From an uncultured Clostridia bacterium (lineage in GTDB: Bacteria > Bacillota > Clostridia > Christensenellales > Borkfalkiaceae), in contig CANRGG010000011.1 of assembly GCA_947630115.1 (NCBI GenBank), positions 1 through 53,016 of the forward strand: a stretch of 53,016 nucleotides of DNA. Direction: 5' to 3'. Shown here piece by piece: positions 38,637 through 46,269 of the stretch (its first letter is position 1; each line of letters starts with the position of its first letter). The notes under the pieces are model-generated. The model saw nothing but the letters and a program-made list of their open reading frames with translations, had not been told where the DNA came from and searched no databases. The position numbers were made by a program, and so were the translations under genes.

Positions 38637-38666
38637 CTTGACACCTCTTGAAAATCTTTGTGTCAT

Positions 38667-38674
38667 AATGTATG
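38667..38674 (-). promoter_or_regulatory. Sigma-E-type -10 element of spoIVFA
   Basis: CATACATT matches the sigma-E -10 consensus CATACAMT exactly. The region 14 bp upstream (TTCTAAA) is a poor -35 match. Mother-cell control would fit the gene's role. Confidence 0.5.
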
Positions 38675-38704
38675 CCGTCATTTTCGTTTTTAGAAGAAAA
38701 AAAT

Positions 38705-38726
38705 CCTGTCGAATGCACGCGACAGG
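38705..38726 (-). terminator. Terminator after the second cysteine desulfurase
   Basis: CCTGTCG-8 nt-CGACAGG is a 7-bp stem, followed on the minus strand by ATTTTTTTC. It ends the ispE-to-nifS operon. Confidence 0.8.
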
Positions 38727-38767
38727 GTGTTTTTTTCATAAGATGATGGCTTTCCGCTCCTTCTCTT

Positions 38768-39859
38768 TTATCCGCCAAGGCATTCCGCCACCGCAGAAGC
38801 CGCATAATCGGTCTCCTCTTCCGTCGTCTCGAGCCCGAAGGAAAACCTCACGCCGCGCCCGGCCTCTTCCTCCGTCCTTCCCATGGCGAGCAAAACGTGC
38901 GAGGGAAGCGCTGCATGCGACGAACATGCGGCTCCCCCGGAGGCCGCGACTCCCTTCAAATCGAGCAGGTTCAAAAGCGCCTCGCCCCCCTTTGCAAAGG
39001 TCAGGTGCGAGAGATTCGGGACCCGCATTTCGCCGTCCCTTTTCACGTCCTTGCCGAGCCTTGCAAAGATCGTCCGCTCGAAACGGTCGCGCAGCGCCCC
39101 GGTATGCGCGCAAAAGAGCTCCCGGTTCTTCTGCGAAAAAGAAAGCGCCGCCGCAAAGCCGACGATCCCCGCGACGTTGAGCGTCCCGCCGCGCAAGCCC
39201 CGCTCCTGTTCGCCGCCCGCAATCAGGGGGGAAAGTTTGGCCCCCTTTCGGACGATCAGCGCCCCGACCCCCTTCGGCGCGCCGAGTTTGTGCCCCGAGA
39301 GGGCAACCGCGTCCGCCCGCGCGCAGAGCGCTTTCAGATCCTGCGACGGCGCCGCCTGCACGCAGTCGGTAAAGAGCAGCACGCCCCGCTCCCGGCAGAC
39401 TTTTGAAATTTCCTCAATGGGCTGAATGCTGCCCGTCTCGTTGTTGACCGCCATGACGCAGACGAGCCCGATCTCCTCGTCGAGCGCGGAGATAACCTGC
39501 TCTGCGGAGACGATCCCATCCCCGCCGACTTTGAGCAGCCGGCTCTTTTTGCGCAGCTTCATCGCCGCGAGCGCGGAGGCGTGTTCGATCGGCGAGACGA
39601 GCGCGCCGCCCTCGCCCAGCTTCCGGACCGCCCAATTCACCGCCTCGGTCCCGCCGGAGGTAAAATAGACCTCGCGGGGTTCGACGCCGAGGACTTCCGC
39701 GACGTGATCCCGCGCCGCCGTGACCGCAAGCGCCGCCTCCCGGCCGAAGGAATGCAACGAGTCCGCATTTCCGAATTTGCCCGTCAGATAGGGCATCATT
39801 TCTTCGAGAACGTCGCCGCGCACGGGCGACGTCGCCGCATAATCGAGATAGACCCTCAT
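38768..39859 (-). CDS. Second cysteine desulfurase / class V aminotransferase
   Basis: This 363-residue PLP enzyme has cofactor Lys191 (LSGHKLGAPKG), a stacking His in IEHASALAAMK and a loop Cys312 in AASGGAACSSHAALPS where desulfurases carry the persulfide Cys. It is about 30 residues shorter than IscS at 29374, and no scaffold gene follows, so it may serve tRNA thiolation or another sulfur acceptor (inference). It follows the phosphotransferase gene by 4 nt with a weak ribosome site and is last gene of the ispE operon. Confidence 0.85.
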   Translation of the reverse strand: MRVYLDYAATSPVRGDVLEEMMPYLTGKFGNADSLHSFGREAALAVTAARDHVAEVLGVEPREVYFTSGGTEAVNWAVRKLGEGGALVSPIEHASALAAMKLRKKSRLLKVGGDGIVSAEQVISALDEEIGLVCVMAVNNETGSIQPIEEISKVCRERGVLLFTDCVQAAPSQDLKALCARADAVALSGHKLGAPKGVGALIVRKGAKLSPLIAGGEQERGLRGGTLNVAGIVGFAAALSFSQKNRELFCAHTGALRDRFERTIFARLGKDVKRDGEMRVPNLSHLTFAKGGEALLNLLDLKGVAASGGAACSSHAALPSHVLLAMGRTEEEAGRGVRFSFGLETTEEETDYAASAVAECLGG

Positions 39860-39863
39860 CTTC

Positions 39864-40604
39864 TTACTGCCAATCGCTGATGTTCACCCATTTGGCGAGA
39901 AATTCCGCCTCGCCGGGCTTATCCTTGACCGACTGCGAAGCCGCGACGATGGGCAGGATCCGCTGGACATAGGGCACCGCCGTCTCCGTCTTGTCGCAAT
40001 AAAGCTGCAGATATTTTTCGGCGAGCGCCTCTTTCTTCTGCAAATGGAACAGAAGATAGGTCCGCGCGGCGTCCGCCGCGCCGTTCCCCTGCGTGGCGTG
40101 CGACCAGTCGATGATATAGGGCGTGCCGTCCGAAGTGATTATAATGTTGCTCGGCTGGAAATCGCCGTGGCAGAGCATTTTCTGCTGCGGCAGCCCGTCG
40201 AGCCGGACATGGAGATCGTAGCGGACGTTCGAGGGGAAGGAGCTCGCCGAGATCTTCGCATGCATTTTGTCGCGCAGATGGCCGAGAAGGGGCACCTTCT
40301 CCCGGCTCATCCGGATCTGCAGATCGACGAAGAAATCGAGATAATCGTCCTCCTTTTCGGGGTGCTTTTCCATGAGCGATTCCAGCGTCTCGCCCTCGAT
40401 ATATTCCCAGGCGACCGACCATTTTCCGTCGATGACGGAAACTTCCAGAATTTTGGGGATATGAAGGCTGGTCTCCTCGACGCGCGCCTGGTTGAGCGCC
40501 TCGTTCAGCACCATCGCCTTGGAATATCCTTCCCCGAACGACTTGATGAGCCTGTCGCCGTCCCGATAGACCTTTTTTCCCTTTCCCGTATAGATGAGTT
40601 CCAT
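39864..40604 (-). CDS. Aminoglycoside phosphotransferase/choline kinase-type phosphotransferase
   Basis: This 246-residue kinase-like protein has the catalytic loop LCHGDFQPSNIIITSDG (Asp at the base position) and the metal-binding IIDWSHATQGNGAADAARTY, plus an N-lobe with a VAWEYIEGETLESL hinge. APH-family enzymes phosphorylate small molecules, so drug resistance should not be assumed. AAGGAGG precedes the ATG. It lies between a TPR-like membrane protein and a desulfurase in the ispE operon. Confidence 0.83.
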   Translation of the reverse strand: MELIYTGKGKKVYRDGDRLIKSFGEGYSKAMVLNEALNQARVEETSLHIPKILEVSVIDGKWSVAWEYIEGETLESLMEKHPEKEDDYLDFFVDLQIRMSREKVPLLGHLRDKMHAKISASSFPSNVRYDLHVRLDGLPQQKMLCHGDFQPSNIIITSDGTPYIIDWSHATQGNGAADAARTYLLFHLQKKEALAEKYLQLYCDKTETAVPYVQRILPIVAASQSVKDKPGEAEFLAKWVNISDWQ

Positions 40605-40710
40605 ATTTCCTCCTTACAAAGCCGGGCGACCCTTTTCCGAAACGCCCGTCTGCATTTTCCGACGCCGCAAAGAAAGCGCCTTCCGCTTCCCCCGCGGCCT
40701 TTGGATCAGA

Positions 40711-41595
40711 TCAATCTTCTTCCCCGTCCGTCCCGAGCACGAGCTCAAGGCAGGCGAGACGGTCTTGCAAAAACTGCAATCTTGCGCCGTCCTCCGTCGA
40801 GGACATCTTCTCGTTCTCGCTGCAAAAGCGCTGCGCCTCGAACAATTTGCGGGAAAACAGCACCGTGACGAGCAGGCACAAGAGCGCCGCCGCCCCGAAA
40901 GCGATCGCAAGGATGATCGGCAGATTGCTCCTCGTCCGCGTGATGAAGAAAACGGAGACGAGCGCGCCCGTCAAAAACAGCACAAATGCGCCGAAAAAGA
41001 GCGAAAAACGGAGAAGATAGTAGTTTCGGTTCTTCCGGAACGCCTTTCTGCGGGCTTCCTGCGCCGATAAAAATCCGCCCTCGAGCGCACTTTTTTCTGC
41101 CTGATATTCCTTTTTGTCCGCTTCAAGCCTTCCCGACACCTTGGAAAGGACCGCCTTTTTGGTCTGCCCGTCGAGTTCGGAAAACTCCTTGGCGTTTTTC
41201 CGATCGTAAAAGGCGTCCAGGCTGCGGTAATTTTCGGTGCGGCAGATCCAGACCGCCTCGCGCGCCCTGCCGTGGTCGGGATCGTACAAGAGTGCCTGCG
41301 AAAAATAGGACTCCGCCCGCAGAAAATCCCGCGCGGTGAGCAGCTGTTCGGCCTCTTCAAGCAGTTTATCGCGCTCTGCGCGCGCCGCCTCCCGCGCCTT
41401 TTCCCGCTTTTTGAGGACCTCCTCCGTCTCCTCGGGGGAAAGCCCCGCAAGATCCTCATCCACCTCGTCGAAATCAAGCGAGATCTCCGCCTCGTCGTCA
41501 TTTTCGGTCTCTTCGAGCGCGTCTATCTCCCCGTCCGCCGTTTTTTTGAGTCTGATCTTTCTGCCATTCTCCTTGTCGAGCGTCCTCTCTTCCAT
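40711..41595 (-). CDS. Cytoplasmic TPR-like protein with C-terminal membrane hairpin, unknown
   Basis: The 294 residues begin with an acidic part and a charged helix (SPEETEEVLKKREKAREAARAERDKLLEEAEQLL), followed by a TPR-like unit (ARDFLRAESYFSQALLYDPDHGRAREAVWIC). Two transmembrane segments near residues 201-225 and 229-250 come next, then a short charged tail. It starts 29 nt after the ispE stop with a GGGGAG site. The family is unknown. Its architecture suggests a protein-protein interaction scaffold on the inner membrane face. Confidence 0.7.
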   Translation of the reverse strand: MEERTLDKENGRKIRLKKTADGEIDALEETENDDEAEISLDFDEVDEDLAGLSPEETEEVLKKREKAREAARAERDKLLEEAEQLLTARDFLRAESYFSQALLYDPDHGRAREAVWICRTENYRSLDAFYDRKNAKEFSELDGQTKKAVLSKVSGRLEADKKEYQAEKSALEGGFLSAQEARRKAFRKNRNYYLLRFSLFFGAFVLFLTGALVSVFFITRTRSNLPIILAIAFGAAALLCLLVTVLFSRKLFEAQRFCSENEKMSSTEDGARLQFLQDRLACLELVLGTDGEED

Positions 41596-41624
41596 CTTAA
41601 AATGCTCCCCATTCTTCCTTTTCT

Positions 41625-42530
41625 TTATTCATGCTCCCCTTCTTCGAGCGCGAAAGGGTTATGCAGACCGTGTTTTTCCGTGATCTTCGCCGTTTTGAGA
41701 AGATAGGTGCGGAATTTCCCGCGATAACGGCTCTCCGCCCAGGCGCAGAGCTCCGCCGTTTCAAACACGGCATAGACGCCGCTGCCCGAGCCCGTCATGT
41801 TCACCGCCATGGGAGAAAAGGCTTGCAGTTCCGCAAACGCCCTTCCGACGTCGGGCAAAAGCTCCTTCGCCGCGGGATACAGCCCGTTTGAAAAGAGCTT
41901 CGCCGCCCATTCGGGATTTCCCGACGAAAAGCATTCGAGCGCCCGCTCGGTGTGCGGCGGGGAAAGGGGCAATTCGTCGCTCTTTCGGTAGCAATCCGCC
42001 GCGGAAACCCCCTCTTTGGGGCACAGAAGCAAGAAATGCAGCTTGGGCGGCTCGCCGAGCGATTCGACTTTTTCCCCTCTGCCGCGGAGCCGGGCGAACC
42101 CTCCCGTTAAAAGATAGCCCGTGTCGCTTCCCAACTCGTCCGCAAGCTGTTTGAGCGCCGCCGCGTCCCCGATCTCGTAGAGCTTCGCAAGCGCCCGCAA
42201 AACGCCCGCTGCGTCCGCTGAAGAGCCGCCGAGCCCCGCGCCGATCGGAATGTTTTTATAGACCGTGACGTCCGCCCCCGCCGTCCCGAAGCGCCGGACA
42301 AACTCTTCCCCCGCGCGCTGCGCGTTGTTGTGCTCGGGCGGGATCCCCTCGCTCCCCATTCCGTGCATGGAAACAAAGACGCGCTCGTCCTTCCGCTTTT
42401 TCACGACGATCCTGTCGCAAAGATCCACCGTCGTGACGAGGCTGTCGATCAAATGATACCCTTCTTCGCGCCCCAAAATGTCGAGCGTCAGATTGAGTTT
42501 TGCATGGGCAGAGAGCCTGATTTTATTCAT
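41625..42530 (-). CDS. ispE: 4-diphosphocytidyl-2-C-methyl-D-erythritol kinase IspE
   Basis: This 301-residue GHMP kinase has the N-terminal AHAKLNLTLDILGREEGYHLIDS motif, the phosphate-binding PIGAGLGGSSADAAGVL loop and a GSGSGVYAVF motif 3 near the C terminus. It phosphorylates the MEP isoprenoid pathway intermediate, so the organism uses that pathway. ATG at 42530; the -10 box is 7 nt upstream and there is no Shine-Dalgarno, so the mRNA should be leaderless. A longer frame upstream lies beyond the transcription start. Confidence 0.93.
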   Translation of the reverse strand: MNKIRLSAHAKLNLTLDILGREEGYHLIDSLVTTVDLCDRIVVKKRKDERVFVSMHGMGSEGIPPEHNNAQRAGEEFVRRFGTAGADVTVYKNIPIGAGLGGSSADAAGVLRALAKLYEIGDAAALKQLADELGSDTGYLLTGGFARLRGRGEKVESLGEPPKLHFLLLCPKEGVSAADCYRKSDELPLSPPHTERALECFSSGNPEWAAKLFSNGLYPAAKELLPDVGRAFAELQAFSPMAVNMTGSGSGVYAVFETAELCAWAESRYRGKFRTYLLKTAKITEKHGLHNPFALEEGEHE

Positions 42531-42537
42531 CAAACGT

Positions 42538-42566
42538 ATTGTAGCACTTTTTTCTCCATTTTGCAA
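42538..42566 (-). promoter_or_regulatory. Sigma-A promoter of ispE, predicts leaderless mRNA
   Basis: TTGCAA (42561-42566) and TACAAT (42538-42543) have a 17-bp spacer. +1 falls at 42531 or 42530, the A of the ATG. Confidence 0.75.
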
Positions 42567-42580
42567 CAAAAACGCGAAAA

Positions 42581-42600
42581 AACCTGCCTGTCGGCAGGTT
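42581..42600 (-). terminator. Terminator of the 42616-44193 lipoprotein gene
   Basis: AACCTGCC-GACA-GGCAGGTT (8 bp) is followed on the minus strand by TTTTTCGCGTTTTT. Confidence 0.85.
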
Positions 42601-42615
42601 TTCCGATCTTTTCTT

Positions 42616-44193
42616 TTATTTCTTTGCGCGGACAGACGCCGTGCCGCCCTCTTCCGTGCGGTATTTGCAGCCGGTGAGATCGAACAGCTCGGGCGAGGAC
42701 GCCCCCGCTGCCTCCAGCTTCACCGTCGCACGGAGCTGCGTTTTCCGCTCCGTTCCGGTCTCTTCGCCGCCTGTAGCGTTTTCGCGGGCTTGTTTCTCCG
42801 CCTCGCTCTCCGTCTCCGTTTCGTTTTCGGTCTCCGATCCGCCGCTTTCCTCGCTCTTTTCGGCAGGCTCCGTCTTTTGCGTCTTGCTCCCGCCCGTGAT
42901 CGCGTCCGCCGTGAAGCCGAGAAGATGTTTTTCCTCGTCGAAGGAGAAGGTCATCGAAAATTGCAGCTCTTCCTCGGAAAGGTCGCCCTCTTCCACGCCC
43001 GCATAGGCGAAGAGCTTGTCGATAAGACCCGATTTCAACGCCCCGACGAACTTGTCGAACTGTTCCGCCGCCGTCGGTTCAAAGGTAAATTCTTCGCCCG
43101 TCAGAAGTCCCAAAAGCTCTTTGAGCGGGACCTCGGCAAACGTTTTCCATTCCGCAAAGGCCTCGTCCTCGCCGGTCAGCGTCTTGAAAAAAGACCCCGA
43201 ACGGAGCAAGCCGTCCACATAGGTTGCCGCCGCCTGCGATTTTGCGGGCTCGGGAAGGGCTTCCGCGATCTCCTCCGGCAGAATGGGGGAAAACGTCTCC
43301 ACGAATTCCTCCGCCGTCACCCCTTTGAGGATCGTTTCAAGGGTGTCCTTCAACGGCCGAAGCCCAAACAGCGCGCCGAGGGTGAGATCATGGTTGAGGT
43401 CGAACGCCTCGGCAAGGGGGCGCAGCCCCATCAGAAAATCGCCGAGCGATTTGCCCACGTCGAAAGACAGGGTGTAGCCGCCCTCCGTCTTTTCGAGCAC
43501 GCCCTCGAAGAGCGCGGGCATATTTTTGACGATTTTATAGACCGTTTGCGATTTTGCAAGCGAAAGATAGCTCTCCTGGACCTCCATTTTGTCGAGAATG
43601 AGCGCGTTTTCCTTCGCCTTGAGTTTTTCTTTCATCGCGGAAAATTCGCTGGCTTCATCGCCTGCGGCGGAATAAAGATCGCTCCCGCGCAGGAAGAGCA
43701 GGAAAGATCCTTCATCTGTTTCCTCTCCCCCCAAAGCCGAAAAGGTGAGATAGACGTCCGCCTTCACCTCTTCTCCCGCGAGCAAGATCGCGCCCTCCGC
43801 GGAAAATTTCCGCATGGTTTCGCTTCCATCCGTCTTGATCCCGAGATTGGCACTCGCCGAATAGGTGAACCCGTTGAGTTCGCTCTTGGAAAGCGCGTCG
43901 TAAAATTCATTTTTGACCGCGGTGTCGGTAATGACCGTGCCGGGGGCGATCGTCTCCCCCATTCCCGCGCCGTTTTGCGTCCCGCCTTGCGTTCCGCCCT
44001 GCTCGCCGCTCTGCGTTCCGTTTTGTTCTTGATTTTGTCCGCCGTTTTGCGTCCCGTTTTGCGTTTCGTTCTGCGTCCCGTTCTGCGTTCCGCCGTTGAG
44101 CATCTCTCCTTCGCCCTTGCAGCCCGCGATCGGGAGCGCGCAGCCGAACGCCAACGCGCAGGCGAGGATCCCGCTTACTATTTTTTTGTTCAT
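42616..44193 (-). CDS. Second low-complexity-linker lipoprotein, unknown
   Basis: A lipobox (LPIAGC) at about residue 25 is followed by a GTQN/GGTQ-rich linker (residues about 33-78). An acidic body of about 370 residues follows, with a second Ser/Glu/Thr-rich insert near 440-490 and a beta-type C terminus (TQLRATVKLEAAG). It resembles the lipoprotein at 3387-4868 in order of parts and composition. It is inserted between ispE and sipL, genes often close together in Firmicutes. A good sigma-G-type promoter candidate lies upstream, hinting at expression in the forespore. No known domain recognised. Confidence 0.75.
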   Translation of the reverse strand: MNKKIVSGILACALAFGCALPIAGCKGEGEMLNGGTQNGTQNETQNGTQNGGQNQEQNGTQSGEQGGTQGGTQNGAGMGETIAPGTVITDTAVKNEFYDALSKSELNGFTYSASANLGIKTDGSETMRKFSAEGAILLAGEEVKADVYLTFSALGGEETDEGSFLLFLRGSDLYSAAGDEASEFSAMKEKLKAKENALILDKMEVQESYLSLAKSQTVYKIVKNMPALFEGVLEKTEGGYTLSFDVGKSLGDFLMGLRPLAEAFDLNHDLTLGALFGLRPLKDTLETILKGVTAEEFVETFSPILPEEIAEALPEPAKSQAAATYVDGLLRSGSFFKTLTGEDEAFAEWKTFAEVPLKELLGLLTGEEFTFEPTAAEQFDKFVGALKSGLIDKLFAYAGVEEGDLSEEELQFSMTFSFDEEKHLLGFTADAITGGSKTQKTEPAEKSEESGGSETENETETESEAEKQARENATGGEETGTERKTQLRATVKLEAAGASSPELFDLTGCKYRTEEGGTASVRAKK

Positions 44194-44209
44194 GATGTTC
44201 CTCCGATTG

Positions 44210-44239
44210 CAGTATGCGAAAGCGGGGACTTTGTTATTC
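44210..44239 (-). promoter_or_regulatory. Sigma-G-type promoter candidate of the lipoprotein gene
   Basis: GAATA (44235-44239), 18 bp, CATACTG (44210-44216) on the minus strand. This fits GHATR-N18-CATNHTA except for the last base. No sigma-A promoter is visible. Confidence 0.5.
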
Positions 44240-44255
44240 CGGAAAAACGCAAAAG

Positions 44256-44288
44256 GCGGCGCGGCGGACTTTCTGTCCGCCGCGCCGC
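44256..44288 (-). terminator. GC-rich terminator after sipL
   Basis: GCGGCGCGGCGGAC-5 nt-GTCCGCCGCGCCGC is a perfect 14-bp stem, followed on the minus strand by CTTTTGCGTTTTT. Confidence 0.75.
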
Positions 44289-44355
44289 GTCCGATCTTGA
44301 CCGTTTATGACTTCTTTATTGAAGGCGATCATTGGAAATTTTGCCCGAAAAAAGA

Positions 44356-45828
44356 TCAGGAAAGGCTTTTTTTGCGGTAAATGATGACCCGTTGTCCCTC
44401 GCGGATGGGAAATTCGATATCGGGGTTGTTGGCGCTCACCTCTTCGGGCGGTTTCCGGAGGCTCTTGGAAAGTTCCCAGAGCCCGTCGCCCGCACGGGGA
44501 ACGTAGACGCTCACCGCGCTGTCCGAAACGGGAAGGGCTTCGCCGAGTTCCGCCGCGGAGATCGCGCTTTGCGAAATGTGTCGCTTTTCGGTGAGGGTGA
44601 TCTTGAGGGTGACTTCCGCCTCGACCTCTCCCTCCTGCCGCTGGCGCGCGGAGGCGCCGCAGGACAGCACCGAAACCGCATAATCGCCGCGCTCCGCCTC
44701 GACGGGCACCGAAAAAGGCAGGCTCATCTCTACGCCGCGGTGGGTCCCGTCTGCGCCGAGGATGAGCAGCGTCGCCATCGCGATCCCCTCCACTTTGCAG
44801 GTTTCCCCCTGCACGAAATTTGCTTCCGCCCGCTGCAACGTGATCGCCTGGAAGGTGTCCGAAAAATCCACTTCAGAAGAGAGTGCCGCCTTGCCCGAGA
44901 CGCGCTCCGTCACGTGCAGGGTCTCCCCCGTTCCGACGCTCTCCGCCTCGGAAAAGCTCAACGTCACCGCATTGGTCGCCGAAAAGGCGTCCGTCGCCGC
45001 GTCGATCGCCGTCTCTTCATACACACATCCGTCGGCGCTTAAACTCAATTCCGCCGTGATCCTGCATTTCCCCTGTTCCTCGTCGGTATCCGCCCGGAGC
45101 GAGACGGTCGGAACGCTCACCCGCGCTTCGGCGCGCATGCCCGCCGCCGCGACGTCGCAGGGGATCTCCACCCGGAAGGGCACGAGTCGCTCGAATGACA
45201 CGAGCGCGTTTTCCCCTTTCAGCGCCAAGATCCCCAAATTGACCTCGCCCTCCGCGACAAGCGCGCCCGTCTCGCAGTTCACGTCGGTGAGATTGACGGT
45301 CTCCGAGTGCATTAAAATATCGCCGATGAAGTCGGTCTCGAATTCGTCGTCGGCCTCCGCCGTCCCGCCGCAAAGATGAGCCGTCAACATGGGAATGCTC
45401 TCCCGCTTGAAGATGAGCTCCCCTTCCGTCAGATATTCGAAAGATTTGTCCCCGAACAGGGCGATCTCCGAGCCGAAGAGCGCCGTCACATAGACGCTTG
45501 CGCCCTCTCTCCGCACCGAAACGTTCTCCGTTTCGAGTTTTACCCGCGCCGTATAGGCGGGACAGCACTTTTCGCTCTGCGCCTTGGCGGAGAACTCCAC
45601 GCCCTTTTCCGCGCGGCAGACCTTGCGCTCCCCGTCCTCATAGCAGATGGAAAAATGCGCCCTGCCCGTGTATTTGATCTCTCCGTTGTCGCAGACCGCG
45701 CTCAATAGCGTCGCGCTGGCGTGCGCCGACAGAACGCTCTCCACTTCTCCCCCGAACCGGCAGTCCACCGCCGTCTGCGCGCGAACCTCTCCGATTTTTC
45801 CATATCCGCGAAAGACATCTGTTTTCAT
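44356..45828 (-). CDS. sipL: SipL-like DUF3794/LysM spore protein
   Basis: This 490-residue protein consists of repeated DUF3794-type beta modules (VNLTDVNCETGALVAEGEVNLGILAL, LEFSDTFQAITLQRAEANF-like repeats, with C-terminal YAVSVLSCGAS) and a C-terminal LysM domain (about residues 443-488; VYVPRAGDGLWELSKSL). In C. difficile, SipL is the LysM protein binding SpoIVA at the forespore surface for coat assembly. A sigma-E promoter candidate and the location next to veg and near ispE agree. No signal peptide, as expected for a mother-cell cytoplasmic protein. Confidence 0.85.
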   Translation of the reverse strand: MKTDVFRGYGKIGEVRAQTAVDCRFGGEVESVLSAHASATLLSAVCDNGEIKYTGRAHFSICYEDGERKVCRAEKGVEFSAKAQSEKCCPAYTARVKLETENVSVRREGASVYVTALFGSEIALFGDKSFEYLTEGELIFKRESIPMLTAHLCGGTAEADDEFETDFIGDILMHSETVNLTDVNCETGALVAEGEVNLGILALKGENALVSFERLVPFRVEIPCDVAAAGMRAEARVSVPTVSLRADTDEEQGKCRITAELSLSADGCVYEETAIDAATDAFSATNAVTLSFSEAESVGTGETLHVTERVSGKAALSSEVDFSDTFQAITLQRAEANFVQGETCKVEGIAMATLLILGADGTHRGVEMSLPFSVPVEAERGDYAVSVLSCGASARQRQEGEVEAEVTLKITLTEKRHISQSAISAAELGEALPVSDSAVSVYVPRAGDGLWELSKSLRKPPEEVSANNPDIEFPIREGQRVIIYRKKSLS

Positions 45829-45859
45829 AAAATTTCACTCCCCGTTTTTGTTTCGCTCT

Positions 45860-45888
45860 ATTCTATGCGCCGTCCCCGCAAAAAATTC
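45860..45888 (-). promoter_or_regulatory. Sigma-E-type promoter candidate of sipL
   Basis: GAATTTT (45882-45888), 14 bp, CATAGAAT (45860-45867) on the minus strand. The -10 fits CATACAMT at 7 of 8 positions and the -35 fits KMATATT at 6 of 7. Confidence 0.5.
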
Positions 45889-45914
45889 GCAAAAGGCGGG
45901 AATCTCCCATTCGG

Positions 45915-45920
45915 TATAAT
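45915..45920 (+). promoter_or_regulatory. TATAAT -10 box upstream of veg
   Basis: A perfect -10 lies 27 nt before the ATG, but the -35 position (AAAGGC) is poor. A TTGATT-N17-TATGAT pair slightly downstream overlaps the ATG and cannot serve this start. Confidence 0.35.
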
Positions 45921-45947
45921 TTTTTGATTTTTGCCCAAAATTATCTT

Positions 45948-46205
45948 ATGATCAAGCGGAATAACGACATTCAGAAGGTCAAACAGACGATCGCGGATTG
46001 CTTCCGCACCCAAGTGGACGTCACGGTGAATCTCGGCAGAAATAAATTTTTGAAATATTGCGGCGAACTTTCGGGCGTGTATCCCGCGCTCTTCACGGTC
46101 AGCCCCAACGACAAGAATTTTCTCGGCAAGACCTCCTATTCCTATGCGGAGGTGCTCTGCGGCAGCGTGAAGATCTCCCCCGTCAAAAAGGCGACGATCT
46201 CTTAA
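45948..46205 (+). CDS. veg: Veg protein (DUF1021)
   Basis: This 85-residue protein matches Veg: MIKRNNDIQKVKQTIADCFRTQVDVTVNLGRNKFLKYCGELSGVYPALFTV then SYSYAEVLCGSVKI, with the SYSYA(D/E)VL core. Veg is small, cytoplasmic and abundant in Firmicutes, with links to biofilm regulation in B. subtilis. The upstream frame could start at 45924, but the family N terminus fits 45948. No Shine-Dalgarno is visible. It diverges from sipL, with a shared terminator downstream. Confidence 0.88.
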   Translation: MIKRNNDIQKVKQTIADCFRTQVDVTVNLGRNKFLKYCGELSGVYPALFTVSPNDKNFLGKTSYSYAEVLCGSVKISPVKKATIS

Positions 46206-46225
46206 AACTCGACATGGGAGGAAAA

Positions 46226-46250
46226 AAGGAAGGGCAGACCGCCCTTCCTT
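46226..46250. terminator. Bidirectional terminator of veg and the lipoprotein operon
   Basis: AAGGAAGGGC-AGACC-GCCCTTCCTT is a perfect 10-bp stem with TTTTTCGG on the plus strand and a TTTTTTCC run on the minus strand. Confidence 0.85.
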
Positions 46251-46269
46251 TTTCGGTTTCGCTCTTTTT

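Noticed and set aside
39864-40604. Phosphotransferase as an antibiotic-resistance gene
   Set aside because: Only the generic APH/choline-kinase catalytic motifs are present, and the operon is housekeeping; resistance is not supported.
42478-44310. 610-codon plus-strand frame opposite the lipoprotein
   Set aside because: Arg/Phe-rich mirror translation with no start signal; it also runs through the ispE start and two terminators.
45925-45953. TTGATT-N17-TATGAT as the veg promoter
   Set aside because: The -10 box covers the veg start codon, so it could not produce an mRNA with that start.
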